64,000 bases of DNA from positions 97,639 through 161,638 of the forward strand of contig MCFE01000122.1 of the NCBI GenBank assembly GCA_002104905.1, written 5' to 3'. Of the stretch, positions 43,053-54,112 are shown piece by piece. The stretch's first letter is position 1. Every line of letters begins with the position of its first letter. The notes under the pieces were generated by a model. The model saw only the letters and a list, made by a program, of their open reading frames with translations, ran no database searches and had not been told where the DNA came from. Source of the stretch: Basidiobolus meristosporus CBS 931.73. Lineage: Eukaryota > Basidiobolomycota > Basidiobolomycetes > Basidiobolales > Basidiobolaceae. The position numbers and the translations under genes are program-made.

Positions 43053-43597
43053 AGATATCCAAGCCGAGTTAGCTACTGTATATACCAGATACTAGTCTTG
43101 TGTGCAAGCTTAGTGCAATAGTCTTTCGCAGTGTGGTCAACGTTCAAATGAAGATTTCATAGAAAATATCGCACATGTAGTAGTGGATTGAGTTGTGGAA
43201 GCTGGCTGGCGATATGCGAGACCAGGTGTAACTACATCCAGCTTGACGACGATTGTCCCTATGACTTGGGGATATCCCGCGTTCGCACGAGTCAGTTGAC
43301 TCATCGACGGGAAAATCATGATTTCAATGAATCATTTTGAAGGGGTCTAAATATTGCTTGAATGCTACCGGTTTTAATCTTTAAATGAATCGAGTAGGTG
43401 GTTGGAGTAACGTTGGTCTGGTTATTGAGATGTTGTAGTTTATCTTGTGTGTGTGTGTGATTTCACAATCCAGTTGTAGTTTGGAGCGAAGGGGAATGAT
43501 CCGGGGGAATTTCGCGCGCCAGCAGCTATAAAGGCCCGCGGGAAGGGTAAATGGCCACCGAACTCCCCCGATCTCCCAGTTGTAAAGCAGAATACCC
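43053..43597. other. intergenic region upstream of the MFS transporter
   Basis: 545 bp without a convincing gene. It has a (GT)n run at about 43448-43460 and AT-rich ends. Confidence 0.4.
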
Positions 43598-45055
43598 ATG
43601 CCAGAGCCGCCACTTGATGTTGGGAAGACGGAGGGTGAGAAAGTTGCGGCCTTTCGCGAGTCGACGGAGGCAGCTAATCCGCCAGATGGTGGATTTGGAT
43701 GGTTTGTGTTGCTGGGGAGCTTTCTTATACACTTCTCGGCCCTGGGAACGCAGTACACCTACGGCATCTACCAAGAATACTATTTCACCATTCTTTTTCA
43801 AGGACAGGTGAAGGCCTCGACCTTGTCGCTGATCGGCACGCTGTCCACATCGATCATGTCCGTATTGGGGATTTTCACTGGCAAACTCACCGATAGATAC
43901 GGCTATCGCACCATCGAATTTATTGGAAGTGTGTTTGTGACTGGTGGGCTTGTCGCGGCTTCCTTCTCACGCGAGGTAACCATTTCTCCTTCTCTTTGCC
44001 GGCCAAAGGAATTCAAAGTAAAGTGGTACCTGTAGGTATGGCAGCTTTACCTGACCCAGGGTGTGCTATGTGGGGTCGGCACATCGTTTTGCTTTTACCC
44101 GGCGGTTAGCATACCAGCCCAGTGGTTCAGCAAGCGACGCGGACTCGCAACTGGGATTGCTGTAGCGGGCACCGGCATCGGCGGGCTGGTTTTGAGCCCG
44201 CTCACCAGGAAACTGATTGACTCTGCTGGGATACGATGGACTCTAAGGATTATGGGGATCGGTGCATTCGTAGTGTTGCTGGTGGGATGTGCATTGCTGC
44301 GCACCCGGGTGACTCCAGGAGCACGTGGGGAACTGAACAAATCAACCCTTTTCAAAGACCTCAATTTCCAACTGATGTTTGCTAGTGGGACCATCCTAGG
44401 CCTTGGATATATGGTCCCGCTTTTCTATATCCCATGTGAGTGCAGTGGCATGTCCTCCCATTGTAGTGTTGTTCTAACGTATGCCTATGTTTAGCTTACG
44501 CCGTGGATCAGGGCCTAAGCACATCCCAAGGTGCCCTGCTCGTTGGGATCGTGAATGCGACCTCAGCCGCCGGGCGAATCGTGCTTGGGTCAGTGGCCGA
44601 TAAGGTTGGCCGAGTGAACATGCTTTTTGTATGCATTGCGATCAGCTCCTTGGATATCCTACTGTTTTGGAACTTCGCCCGCCAATTCGCAGCAATCGCT
44701 GGCTTCGTAATTCTGTACGGCTTCTTTGCTGGAGGATACATCAGCCTGATCCCGGTCGTTACCGCGGATCTATTTGGTTAGTCGACTAGATATCCGATCA
44801 CTACTCTTCAGGACTAATCCAGCTCAATCCATGTCAGGTGTTCAAGGCATTGCCACCACCACTGGCCTAGTATATGCGTCTTCTGGTATCGGCTATTTGA
44901 TCGGGATTCCAGTGGCTGGGGTGATTCTGGACTCCACTGGCCCGAGGCGAGCATACACCGGAGTGATTATCTTTGCTGGGGCAACCATGTTCGTCGGGGC
45001 CCTGCTTCTGCTCACGATGGGGATGTATAGACGCCGCAGAGCACTGCAGGGTTAA
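43598..45055 (+). CDS. major facilitator transporter, monocarboxylate (MCT/SLC16) type
   Basis: Four exons: 43598-43975, 44036-44435, 44495-44776, 44838-45055, giving 425 residues. The entry signature PPDGGFGWFVLLGSF at the first membrane helix is the MCT motif. Further blocks are LTDRYGYRTIEF, CFYPAVSIPAQWFSKRRGLA with the following small-residue helix, RIVLGSVADKVGR and the GVQGIATTTGLVYASSGIGYLIG helix. Twelve hydrophobic segments are split by a central loop. It would move monocarboxylates or similar organic anions across the plasma or organelle membrane; the substrate cannot be read from sequence. It lacks the long N- and C-terminal tails of animal MCTs. Confidence 0.9.
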
Positions 45056-45185
45056 ATGTCTAGTAATGACCAGAAGAGCGAGTGTCTAGTAATGAACAGA
45101 AGGGTGTTTATTGGCGTGTTGAATGATAGATTGAAATGCTGCAGTTTATTGGTATGTTGAATGAAGTTCGATAATCAGACTGCGT

Positions 45186-46137
45186 TCAATCGATTTTTTT
45201 GGTTCTTCTTCTGCCGGGGGCCTTTGGTGAAGAAGGGGCTGACCCACTGGGGCTGGATGGTTTGGTGGGTTTGGTAGCGGCGGCTGGGGTGGCCGGTTCG
45301 TTTTTGTAAATCCGATACACAACCAACCCGGTAATGCCAGAAATAACAAGTACAACGATCATGGGGGAAATATTCCCGGGGACGATCTTCTGGATGGTCG
45401 CTTGAAGGAAGCCTATGAAGCCGAACATGCTCCCACTACAGATGTTCTGTTAGCGTTGTTTTGGTGGCGCTGCATATGACGCTTTGTACTTACAAAATCC
45501 CGTTCGGGGAGAAGACACCACTCCAAATCTCCATATCCTTCCATTTCTCCTCATTCAATGCGGTAAAGATCTCCTCGTGTTGAAGAGTGGTGTTCCATGT
45601 GCGAACTATAGGTTGAAGTTGTTTGGAAAGGTGAGTGAGGGTAGACAGGGACTACCGGGAACTAAGCCATTCACTTACTCGCACCATCGTGAATAAAGTA
45701 AACACTAGGCAGTCTAGGCGGTGGAAAATAAGTTTTAGTCAAGAGGGTAGTCAGAGTGCTCCTTCGAATCGGGCACCTACCTGGTGATGAAAAATCTCAA
45801 TGTCAAGCTTGGGTTTTCGTCAACGTTCACCTTGCCAAGGTTGACAGCAGGGGAGATCTCGTCGATCTGATGGGACAGTTGATAGAATTCTCCTTCCAGA
45901 CGACGGCAAACACCACACCAGTCAGCATAACTAAAGAAGCCAAAAATGAGTATACTCCTTAGAAATCGAGAATCTGGCCCCTTACAAATCAACGACCCAT
46001 CTCGAGTCTTTGGTCACTAGCTCATCGAAGTTAGAGTCAGTGAGCTTAACGATATCACGGGCCTGGGCGTGAGGCAGTGCGCTGAACAGCAAGGCTACGG
46101 CAAATAAAAAAGCGAGCAAGCGGGGTCTGAACGCCAT
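45186..46137 (-). CDS. TMX-like transmembrane thioredoxin of the ER
   Basis: Five exons: 46137-45986, 45930-45781, 45713-45679, 45605-45494, 45435-45186, giving 232 residues. A signal peptide (MAFRPRLLAFLFAVALLFSA) precedes a thioredoxin domain with WVVDFYADWCGVCRRLEGEF; the active site is Cys56-Gly-Val-Cys59. KVNVDENPSLTLRFFITRLPSVYF follows in segments, and EEKWKDMEIWSGVFSP is as in TMX1. A single transmembrane helix (about 174-191) precedes a Pro/Ser/Lys-rich cytosolic tail ending KKID, a canonical dilysine ER-retrieval signal. It is thus a type I ER membrane oxidoreductase. The CGVC pair differs from CPAC of animal TMX1 and CGHC of PDI. The gene is convergent with the MFS gene. Confidence 0.88.
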
Positions 46138-46238
46138 ACTATACAAGGTGGAGGAAAAACAAAAGGGAGGTTTCGGTGGGCTAAAAATGAAAGGGATCAC
46201 CATGAAAAATCCATCATCATGGACAAAGATTTAATCAT

Positions 46239-46338
46239 CAATAGGTGGGATTTACAGAGACTTAATCGAGAATAATGTGGGATTTAAACAAAGATTTAGT
46301 CGTCAATAAGTGGGATTTAAACAAAGATTTATTAAAGA
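46239..46338. repeat. short imperfect tandem repeat upstream of the TMX-like gene
   Basis: About three units of roughly 34 bp share AATA(A/G)GTGGGATTTA(A/C)A(C/G)A(A/G)A(G/C)A(T/C)TTA, e.g. near 46240, 46274 and 46306. It lies in the 367-bp gap between the PP2A gene end and the TMX start, so it could be in the TMX promoter. Confidence 0.6.
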
Positions 46339-46504
46339 AAATTTCGAAAGACTGGCAAATTCGCCTCAATTGCTTTGCGCCGAGAGATCGGTTTACGAAA
46401 GAGCCTGTGGTATACATCAAAGACAGATCAACAACATCTATTCCTCATCCACAATCAGCCAAACAGATAAAACTGGAATGAAAAGGGTGCAGGGCCATAC
46501 GTCT

Positions 46505-49065
46505 TTACTCGTTGTTGGCGTGAGGCGGAGCGGAGTTCAATACATCCTCTAGACTCTTATGCCTGCACAGTTCGGTGAGCACCTGCTCGTCTACCGGCAA
46601 GACTGACTTGCGTCGACCATAGGTAGGGATAACAGGTTTGTCTGGGTCAGGTTGCTCCTAAATTACACAAACGCTCAGTCACAGTGAAGATGGCGTGTCA
46701 TTCATTGATACTGACCAGTTCCTTGGTAAACAGATCCAAGTTCTCCAGATCCGAATTAACCATTCTAGAATTGTCTGTGATGATGGCCCCGGGGACTGGC
46801 AAAGCTACGTCCAATGGATGACGATTATTACAAGCGCATATTAAGCAGCCATCGACCAAACCTACCGGGTGCGTTGAGCGACGGGATGCCTGCGTTGGAA
46901 AACGAGGGTTGCTGCGATGATAGTGCCATCGCATTCCTAGCAGCTTCCGCCTCCAACCGTCTCCAGACCTCTTCTTTGTACTTCTTCTTTTGAGGCTCCC
47001 TGCGCAAACGGGTGAGTTTCGGTTTAACGTGCGATTACTGCTCGATACTCTGTACTTACAGTTGGACCTTCTGTTTGTAGTGAAGAACGCACTCATCGAA
47101 CAGCCTGGGGCTCATCTCCATGAATATTTTGAGGGCATTGTAAACTAAACCATGGATGGTCCTAAGCAAGAGGGTAAGCAGCGGTGCTCGAACTCAAACT
47201 GGCGCGTCCCGTACCTATTCCAATGCATCTTGGAGTTTTGATAAAGCGACGGAAACATGATCGGAAGAATGATTCGAATGTTGTCGCTGATCAAATTCAC
47301 AATGTAGTCGTTGTTCCAATAGCACAGCGCTCTCTCTGCCACCTATTCCCACAAAGGCGTTAAGGGAGGCGCTGGATTGCCTGCGAGGGAGATGGACACA
47401 TACCTGGAAGTGGGGACTAGATACGCATCGGGCAATCTGGTGAAACATCGGTACCTGTACCTTCACAAATTCTTGCGGTTCCATTATGTCCAAGATCTCC
47501 TCGAGCTCATTAAGATACATCACCTCCTTGGGGCTGTTGACCTTGGGCCAGTAGCGAAGCAGACCACCCACGACCTATTCCACCTTGGTCAATATCACTC
47601 TTAATGAAGCAGCCTAGATGCCAACTTTACCACTTCAGTTAACGAGGGGTCCTTCTCCATGAATTGAACCACGCAGTAGGCAAGCTGGGGGTGATAAAGC
47701 CCCAGAGACTTGACTTTGTGAAGCGGAATCAATACGCGGCTTAGGAATTGCTTATGTTCTTCTTTTAGGGGCAAGGCAAAGCCGTTGATGATGCTGCAAG
47801 AGACGCGTGTTAACAGGTGTTCGCACGAAAATTCCTTTCCCACACAAGCAGGCTCTACCTTCCCAAGATCTCTAGCAATTCCGCGACGCCGTTGTGACGC
47901 TCGGTCTCGTAGACGAATTGGAAGAATATATTGTTGATTGACCGGCGAATAAACGCCCGAAGGTTGAGGAATTTGCCGTAGATACGATGTAGTGTAGTCT
48001 TCAGATAGTCCCGCTCTCTAGGATCTTCACTATCAAAGATTTCTAGTAGCTACAATGTGGTTCAGCGAACCGAGTCTCGTGTATGGCGGAGCAAATGCGG
48101 AAGCGTACCTGAAGAATGAATCTTTGATCGATGTATCTCTTGGCAATGTTGGTATTGAATTCTGGGGACTCGACAAATCGCAAGAACAGTTCATAAACCA
48201 CTTGGAGATGCGGCCAAGCAAGCTCCAGAATCGGTTCGTCTTCCTCCGGATCAAAGGCATCCCCCGTGGGATTGATTCGAGGTGGGATGGTTCTGAAGAG
48301 ATTGATTGCAAACTGCCGGTTCACTGGTGAGTCTTCGGGCTATTCAATCATGAGCAAACGCAAATGGTAGTTACCACATTGATGATTGCGGGATACACTG
48401 GCTCTGTGATAACCCCTTTGTTTGTGGTGATATACTCTACGAGCTCCGCAAGAACTTGACGCTTGATCTCTTTCGCTTGCAGATCGGCCATGGCATCAGT
48501 GAAGTCGAAGATGAGCGTACACTGCTGTAGCTTCTTTAAAAACAACTCCTGTCTTTCGATAGGACTAATAATGTCTGGTGGGAGAGATCATTCGAGGTTT
48601 GCTTAGTACACTTACTACCAACGACCATCCGGGTAAGCTTACCTCTTAAATTGGATAGCCTCTCTATTTCTCTCCGCTGGCTTGGCCGAATGCGCGAAGA
48701 GCTCTGTCGTCGTGGGGTTTTAGTAGTTGGGATGTTACTCGAAAGACTCTTGATACGGTTTAGAGGTCCGCTCTTGGGAATTTCTTTGTTCTCTAAGTTC
48801 ATTGGATGATTACCTGTGGGGCTAGGTGGGGTTTTAGGGTTTGAGATCTGTCAGCGGCGGTAGATTGCATTATGGTGGAGGGCAAGAAATATACTTTGTG
48901 AGAAAATCGCGACAGCATGGGTACTAGAAAATCCCTTACCTTTTGTGTAGGGGAGTTTTGGCCCTCGGGACTCTCGAGATGGGAGAGTTCTGACGGCTTT
49001 GGATGGGACGTAGGAGTATTCTTGGAAGGGGAAGGGGCCTTGTTTGGGCTGGTGTTTGTGTTCAT
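46505..49065 (-). CDS. RTS1: PP2A regulatory subunit B56/B' (Rts1-like)
   Basis: A multi-exon gene starting at ATG 49065 (exon 1 to 48940, exon 2 48847-48643, then about eight more) and ending at TAA 46505. After a Ser/Pro-rich N-terminal tail come the B56 HEAT-like repeats: [50 protein letters not shown] with [111 protein letters not shown] and [19 protein letters not shown]. The C-terminal tail is short and ends [17 protein letters not shown]56 targets PP2A to kinetochores and stress pathways via LxxIxE motifs. The exact middle exon ends were not all fixed. Confidence 0.93.
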
Positions 49066-49711
49066 GTTCTTATTTTTGAACTAAACGGGGTAAACGTTAA
49101 GGATTCTACTCGAAAAATAGCCACTAGACAAGTGCACGGTAAAAATAAATCAACTCCCATTGAAAAGGATACTCTGTTTTTCAGGCCCTTCATCATCTGT
49201 ATAGTATAGGTCTTGCGTTGACAAATAAAGAGTGTGCTTTTGACGCGGTAGAGAGGTCAAAAACTATGAAGCCAGCAACGGATTAGAGTTGGTGTGGCTT
49301 ATGTATATGCATAGAGTTGTCCTGACACTTTGCTTTAACGAAGAACTAAGGACAAGGCAAACTGAACACTTGGTGATGCTAGGTGCGATCCAATTTCATA
49401 CAAGGTGAGTGGAATAGGGTTAGCTAATTCCTGATGAAATGGTATTAGTTTATTTCGACATCCCTGGATAAATTATCGAAATCTCTGGAAATTTCCGACT
49501 TCATGATCGAATTCGTACGCCATCTAGACCTAGCATATTTCAATGCGCTTTCTATTCAGTCTTGCTGATCGGGAGTGTGTGTTTCATCTTTGCTAAAATA
49601 GTGTGCATAAAGGGCGAATCTGAGTAAGGGTAAGAATACAGGTGTTTATTTCGGTTCTTTCAAATTGGCTGATTATTAGAGTAATATCGGGGAATATATG
49701 TGATGGATTGA
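49066..49711. other. intergenic region between PP2A-B56 start and the glycine-rich gene end
   Basis: 646 bp, AT-rich, no gene recognised. It includes the B56 promoter and the 3' flank of the glycine-rich gene. Confidence 0.4.
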
Positions 49712-52700
49712 TTAGTTTCCGAAGAATCGCTTGTAAAGGTCTGCGATTTTGGAGCCTTCGCCCGAGTGATCAGTAGTGTCATAAGCTCCAGCACCACCGC
49801 CGTTGTCTCCACCGTTGTCGCCATGTCCACCAGATCCAGAGTGGTCAGTAGTATCGTAAGCACCAGCTCCGCCGCCATTACCACCAGATCCACCACCATT
49901 TCCGCCAGAGCCACCACCGTTACCACCGTAGCCGCCACTGTCTCCACCATGGTCTCCTCCATTACCACCACCGTTGCCAGCGCCAGTGTCGTATCCACCA
50001 GCACCGCCTCCATTGCCACCGGATCCCCCTCCATTACCGCCGGCACCACCTCCATTGCCACCGTACCCTCCGTTATCTCCTCCATTGCCGCCACTGCCGC
50101 CTCCGTTACCGGCTCCGGTGTCGTATCCTCCAGCGCCGCCACCATTTCCACCGGATCCTCCACCATTTCCACCTGCACCGCCGCCGTTACCACCATAACC
50201 TCCATTGTCACCGCCGTTTCCTCCACCATTGCCTCCACCGTTTCCGGCTCCAGTGTCGTATCCTCCAGCACCGCCACCGTTACCACCAGATCCTCCACCG
50301 TTGCCGCCGGCGCCACCACCGTTTCCACCATAGCCTCCGTTGTCACCGCCGTTGCCTCCGTTACCACCACCGTTTCCAGCTCCAGTATCATATCCTCCGG
50401 CACCGCCACCATTACCACCAGATCCTCCACCGTTTCCACCGGCACCACCACCATTACCACCATAGCCTCCGTTGTCTCCGCCGTTTCCTCCACCATTGCC
50501 GCCGTTTCCGGCTCCAGTGTCATATCCACCAGCACCACCGCCGTTACCGCCAGATCCTCCACCGTGTCCACCGGCACCACCACCGTTTCCACCGTAGCCT
50601 CCGTTATCACCGCCGTTGCCTCCACCATTGCCTCCGCTTCCGGCTCCAGTGTCATATCCACCAGCGCCACCGCCATTACCGCCAGATCCTCCACCGTTGT
50701 CACCGGCACCACCACCGTTTCCGCCGTAGCCTCCGTTGTCACCACCGTTGCCTCCACCATTACCACCACTTCCGGCTCCAGTGTCATATCCGCCAGCACC
50801 ACCGCCATTACCGCCAGATCCTCCACCGTTACCGCCGGATCCACCACCGTTTCCACCGTAGCCTCCGTTGTCGCCACCGTTACCACCGCTTCCGGCTCCA
50901 GTGTCATATCCACCAGCACCACCGCCGTTACCACCAGATCCTCCACCGTTACCACCGGCACCACCACCATTACCTCCGTAGCCTCCGTTGTCACCGCCAT
51001 TACCACCACCATTGCCGCCGTTTCCAGCTCCGGAATCATATCCACCAGCACCGCCGCCATTGCCACCAGATCCTCCGCCGTTACCACCGCTACCACCGTA
51101 GCCCCCGTTGTCACCACCGTTGCCTCCACCATTGCCGCCGTGTCCAGCTCCAGTATCGTATCCTCCAGCGCCGCCGCCATTACCACCGGATCCTCCACCG
51201 TTTCCACCGGCACCACCACCGTTTCCGCCGTAGCCTCCGTTGTCACCACCGTTGCCTCCACCATTGCCGCCGTGTCCAGCACCAGTATCGTATCCTCCAG
51301 CACCGCCGCCATTACCACCGGATCCTCCACCGTTTCCGCCATAGCCTCCGTTGTCACCACCATGATCTCCGCCGTTGCCTCCGTTACCACCACCGTTTCC
51401 GGCTCCAGTATCATATCCTCCGGCACCACCACCATTACCACCGGATCCTCCACCGTTACCACCGGCACCACCACCATTACCTCCGTAGCCTCCGTTGTTA
51501 CCGCCATTACCTCCGCCGTTGCCTCCGTTACCACCACCGTTTCCGGCTCCAGTATCATATCCTCCGGCTCCACCACCATTACCACCAGATCCTCCACCGC
51601 TACCACCGGCACCACCACCGTTTCCGCCGTAGCCTCCGTTGTCACCGCCATTACCTCCGCCGTTGCCTCCGTTACCACCACCGTTTCCGGCTCCAGTGTC
51701 ATATCCTCCGGCACCACCGCCATTACCACCAGATCCTCCACCGTTGCCACCGGCACCACCACCGTTTCCACCGTAGCCTCCGTTGTCACCACCGTTGCCA
51801 CCACCATTGCCTCCATTTCCAGCTCCAGTATCGTATCCACCAGCACCGCCGCCATTACCACCGGATCCTCCACCGTTGCCACCGGCACCACCACCATTAC
51901 CACCATAGCCTCCATTGTCTCCTCCGCCGTTTCCTCCGTTACCACCACCATTTCCGGCTCCAGAGTCGTATCCTCCAGCACCACCACCGTTGCCGCCGGC
52001 ACCACCACCGTTTCCGCCGTAGCCTCCGTTATCACCGCCATTACCTCCACCGTTTCCTCCACTTCCACCACCGTTACCAGCTCCAGTGTCGTATCCTCCA
52101 GCACCACCGCCGTTACCACCGGATCCTCCACCGTTACCACCGGATCCTCCACCATTGCCACCGTATCCTCCGTTGTCACCGCCATTACCTCCGCCGTTGC
52201 CTCCGTTATCACCACCGTTTCCGGCTCCAGTATCATATCCTCCGGCTCCGCCACCATTACCACCAGATCCTCCACCGTTGCCACCATTTCCACCGTAGCC
52301 TCCATTATCACCACCGTTGCCTCCTCCGTTGCCTCCGTTATCACCACCATTTCCGGCTCCGGTGTCGTATCCTCCAGCACCGCCACCATTACCACCGGAT
52401 CCTCCACCGTTGCCACCGGCACCACCACCATTACCTCCGTAGCCTCCGTTGTCACCACCGTTGCCTCCACCATTGCCTCCACCATTGCCGCCATGTCCAG
52501 CTCCAGTATCGTATCCTCCAGCACCGCCGCCATTTCCACCGGATCCTCCACCGTTACCACCGGCACCACCACCGTTTCCACCGTAGCCTCCGTTGTCACC
52601 ACCGTTGCCTCCACCATTGCCGCCGTGTCCAGCACCACCACCATTACCTCCACTTCCGGCTCCAGTATCATAAGCACCTACACCGTTACCACCACCATTG

Positions 52701-53191
52701 CCACCAGATCCACCCCCGTTGCCACCGGCACCACCACCATTACCTCCGTAGCCACCATTGCCTCCGCCATTACCACCACCATTATCACCATTTCCGGCTC
52801 CAGTATCGTAAGTGCCTGCGCCACCGCCGCTGCCACCAGAACCACCGCCGTTGCCACCAGAACCACCACCATTTCCTCCGTAGCCGCCATTATTTTCGTC
52901 ATCGTCACCTCCACCATTGCCACCTGACCCACCGCCGTTGCCGCCTGAGTCGCCACCGTTGCCTCCGTATCCTCCGTTGTCGCCACCGTTTCCACCGGCA
53001 CCTCCACCAGCTCCCCCATAGCCGCCGCTGTCACCTCCATTTCCACCTCCATTACCGCCGAGGCTGCCAGAGAGGTCACTGATGTCATACGCTCCAACGC
53101 CACCAGAGTCACCACCATGACCAGAGGAACCAGCACTGACAGAGCAAGCGGCAGAGAGGACGAAAAGAAGGGTAGATGCGGAGAACTTCAT
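49712..53191 (-). CDS. secreted glycine-rich repeat protein, 1159 residues
   Basis: A single open frame with no intron. A signal peptide (MKFSASTLLFVLSAACSVSA) is followed by almost pure Gly/Asn/Ser/Ala/Asp/Tyr. About 22 repeats of roughly 40-46 residues each carry one Y-D-(T/S)-G-A-G element embedded in GGNGGGSGG-type triplets. The N-terminal cap is AYDISDLSG and the C-terminal caps are two AYDTTDHSG units, then a non-repetitive tail GSKIADLYKRFFGN with one KR pair. There are no cysteines, no membrane helix and no Kex2 sites between repeats. Likely an extracellular or cell-wall structural protein; function unknown. The codon pattern is GGN with third-position variation, so the repeat is maintained at protein level. 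Confidence 0.85.
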   Translation of the reverse strand: MKFSASTLLFVLSAACSVSAGSSGHGGDSGGVGAYDISDLSGSLGGNGGGNGGDSGGYGGAGGGAGGNGGDNGGYGGNGGDSGGNGGGSGGNGGGDDDENNGGYGGNGGGSGGNGGGSGGSGGGAGTYDTGAGNGDNGGGNGGGNGGYGGNGGGAGGNGGGSGGNGGGNGVGAYDTGAGSGGNGGGAGHGGNGGGNGGDNGGYGGNGGGAGGNGGGSGGNGGGAGGYDTGAGHGGNGGGNGGGNGGDNGGYGGNGGGAGGNGGGSGGNGGGAGGYDTGAGNGGDNGGNGGGNGGDNGGYGGNGGNGGGSGGNGGGAGGYDTGAGNGGDNGGNGGGNGGDNGGYGGNGGGSGGNGGGSGGNGGGAGGYDTGAGNGGGSGGNGGGNGGDNGGYGGNGGGAGGNGGGAGGYDSGAGNGGGNGGNGGGDNGGYGGNGGGAGGNGGGSGGNGGGAGGYDTGAGNGGNGGGNGGDNGGYGGNGGGAGGNGGGSGGNGGGAGGYDTGAGNGGGNGGNGGGNGGDNGGYGGNGGGAGGSGGGSGGNGGGAGGYDTGAGNGGGNGGNGGGNGGNNGGYGGNGGGAGGNGGGSGGNGGGAGGYDTGAGNGGGNGGNGGDHGGDNGGYGGNGGGSGGNGGGAGGYDTGAGHGGNGGGNGGDNGGYGGNGGGAGGNGGGSGGNGGGAGGYDTGAGHGGNGGGNGGDNGGYGGSGGNGGGSGGNGGGAGGYDSGAGNGGNGGGNGGDNGGYGGNGGGAGGNGGGSGGNGGGAGGYDTGAGSGGNGGDNGGYGGNGGGSGGNGGGSGGNGGGAGGYDTGAGSGGNGGGNGGDNGGYGGNGGGAGDNGGGSGGNGGGAGGYDTGAGSGGNGGGNGGDNGGYGGNGGGAGGHGGGSGGNGGGAGGYDTGAGNGGNGGGNGGDNGGYGGNGGGAGGNGGGSGGNGGGAGGYDTGAGNGGGNGGNGGDNGGYGGNGGGAGGNGGGSGGNGGGAGGYDTGAGNGGGNGGGNGGDNGGYGGNGGGAGGNGGGSGGNGGGAGGYDTGAGNGGGSGGNGGDNGGYGGNGGGAGGNGGGSGGNGGGAGGYDTGAGNGGGNGGDHGGDSGGYGGNGGGSGGNGGGSGGNGGGAGAYDTTDHSGSGGHGDNGGDNGGGAGAYDTTDHSGEGSKIADLYKRFFGN

Positions 53192-54112
53192 ATTCCAATG
53201 GGTATTTTAAATAATTGATAAATCAAGAATTTTTTTGTGAGGAACCGAAGAATGGAGGTTGGGTATTTATATTCCCTTTGACCAGGCAAGGGAAATTCCC
53301 TTACATGTGTGGATGTAGAACCCAATTTGCCTACGCTACCGAACATTGATTTCGCAGCAGAATGGTACATTCGGCCCATTTGATTTACTTTGAAACGCAG
53401 TTCAGTCCCATTCTTTGCGCAATTCGCATGCGTATGGAACAATGTGGAGACGGATTGACTCGAATCTAATGTAAAGTTTCCCCTTAATTGGATTCCTTGA
53501 ATATACAAGTCGCGAGTGGGATGACGAACTCCGAATCCCCTGAAATGCTCGCCAATAAGGGGGACCGAGCCCAGGACTTCTCCATGGTTTCCAGGTAAAT
53601 TATCGGGAAGTTGCCTCGGCTCCACCCCTAAAACCAACCCTACTTGTCCTACCCAGCTCCTAAGTCTTGAATAATCCACAACCACTCACCTTGAACATAC
53701 GAATCACTGCCCTGAGCATTCGAAAGGAAAATAAAGCATTTTCCGATGGGAACACCCCCTCCTTGCCTCCCTATCCATGTCCCCACTGGCAAGTGCGATT
53801 TGATGCGACAAGGAATGTCGAAATAGATGCCGCATTTATCGAAATCCAGTTTAGACCGTCACAGCGCTCACTTCCGCTAGCCGCTCCATCAATTCACATC
53901 CTGGTAAATAATTGGCAGCTGTGATTCGTGCGATCTCCCATGGGGTAGGGTACCTTTGTTTACTAGGAAAGAAGGTTTGTTTGGGTGATTGATGAGGAGG
54001 ATTGATCCCTTTGTGTGAGCCATTCCCATACCCCCTGTTCCCTGCAGAAGTCCACGAGTTGACCTGACTTGCCCTTGGTACCACCATACAGGCAACCTAG
54101 TCAACTCTCACC
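53192..54112. promoter_or_regulatory. upstream region of the glycine-rich and RING-H2 genes (divergent)
   Basis: 921 bp between the divergent starts. A TATTTATATTCCC stretch at about 53261-53273 lies ~75 bp upstream of the glycine-rich ATG in that gene's orientation. Small ORFs here lack support. Confidence 0.4.

Noticed and set aside
48793-48813. 21-nt GTAATC...TTAG as an intron in the PP2A-B56 gene
   Set aside because: Too short; the frame is open through it.
49760-52930. Long ORFs antisense to and in an alternate frame of the glycine-rich gene
   Set aside because: They arise from stop-free GGN repeats; no signal peptide, start context or sensible composition.
49712-53191. Glycine-rich protein as a Kex2-processed RiPP precursor
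   Set aside because: No KR/RR sites between repeats; the only KR pair is near the C-terminus.
53188-53685. 165-codon minus-strand frame upstream of the glycine-rich gene
   Set aside because: No motif, lies in the promoter region, and overlaps that gene's start region.
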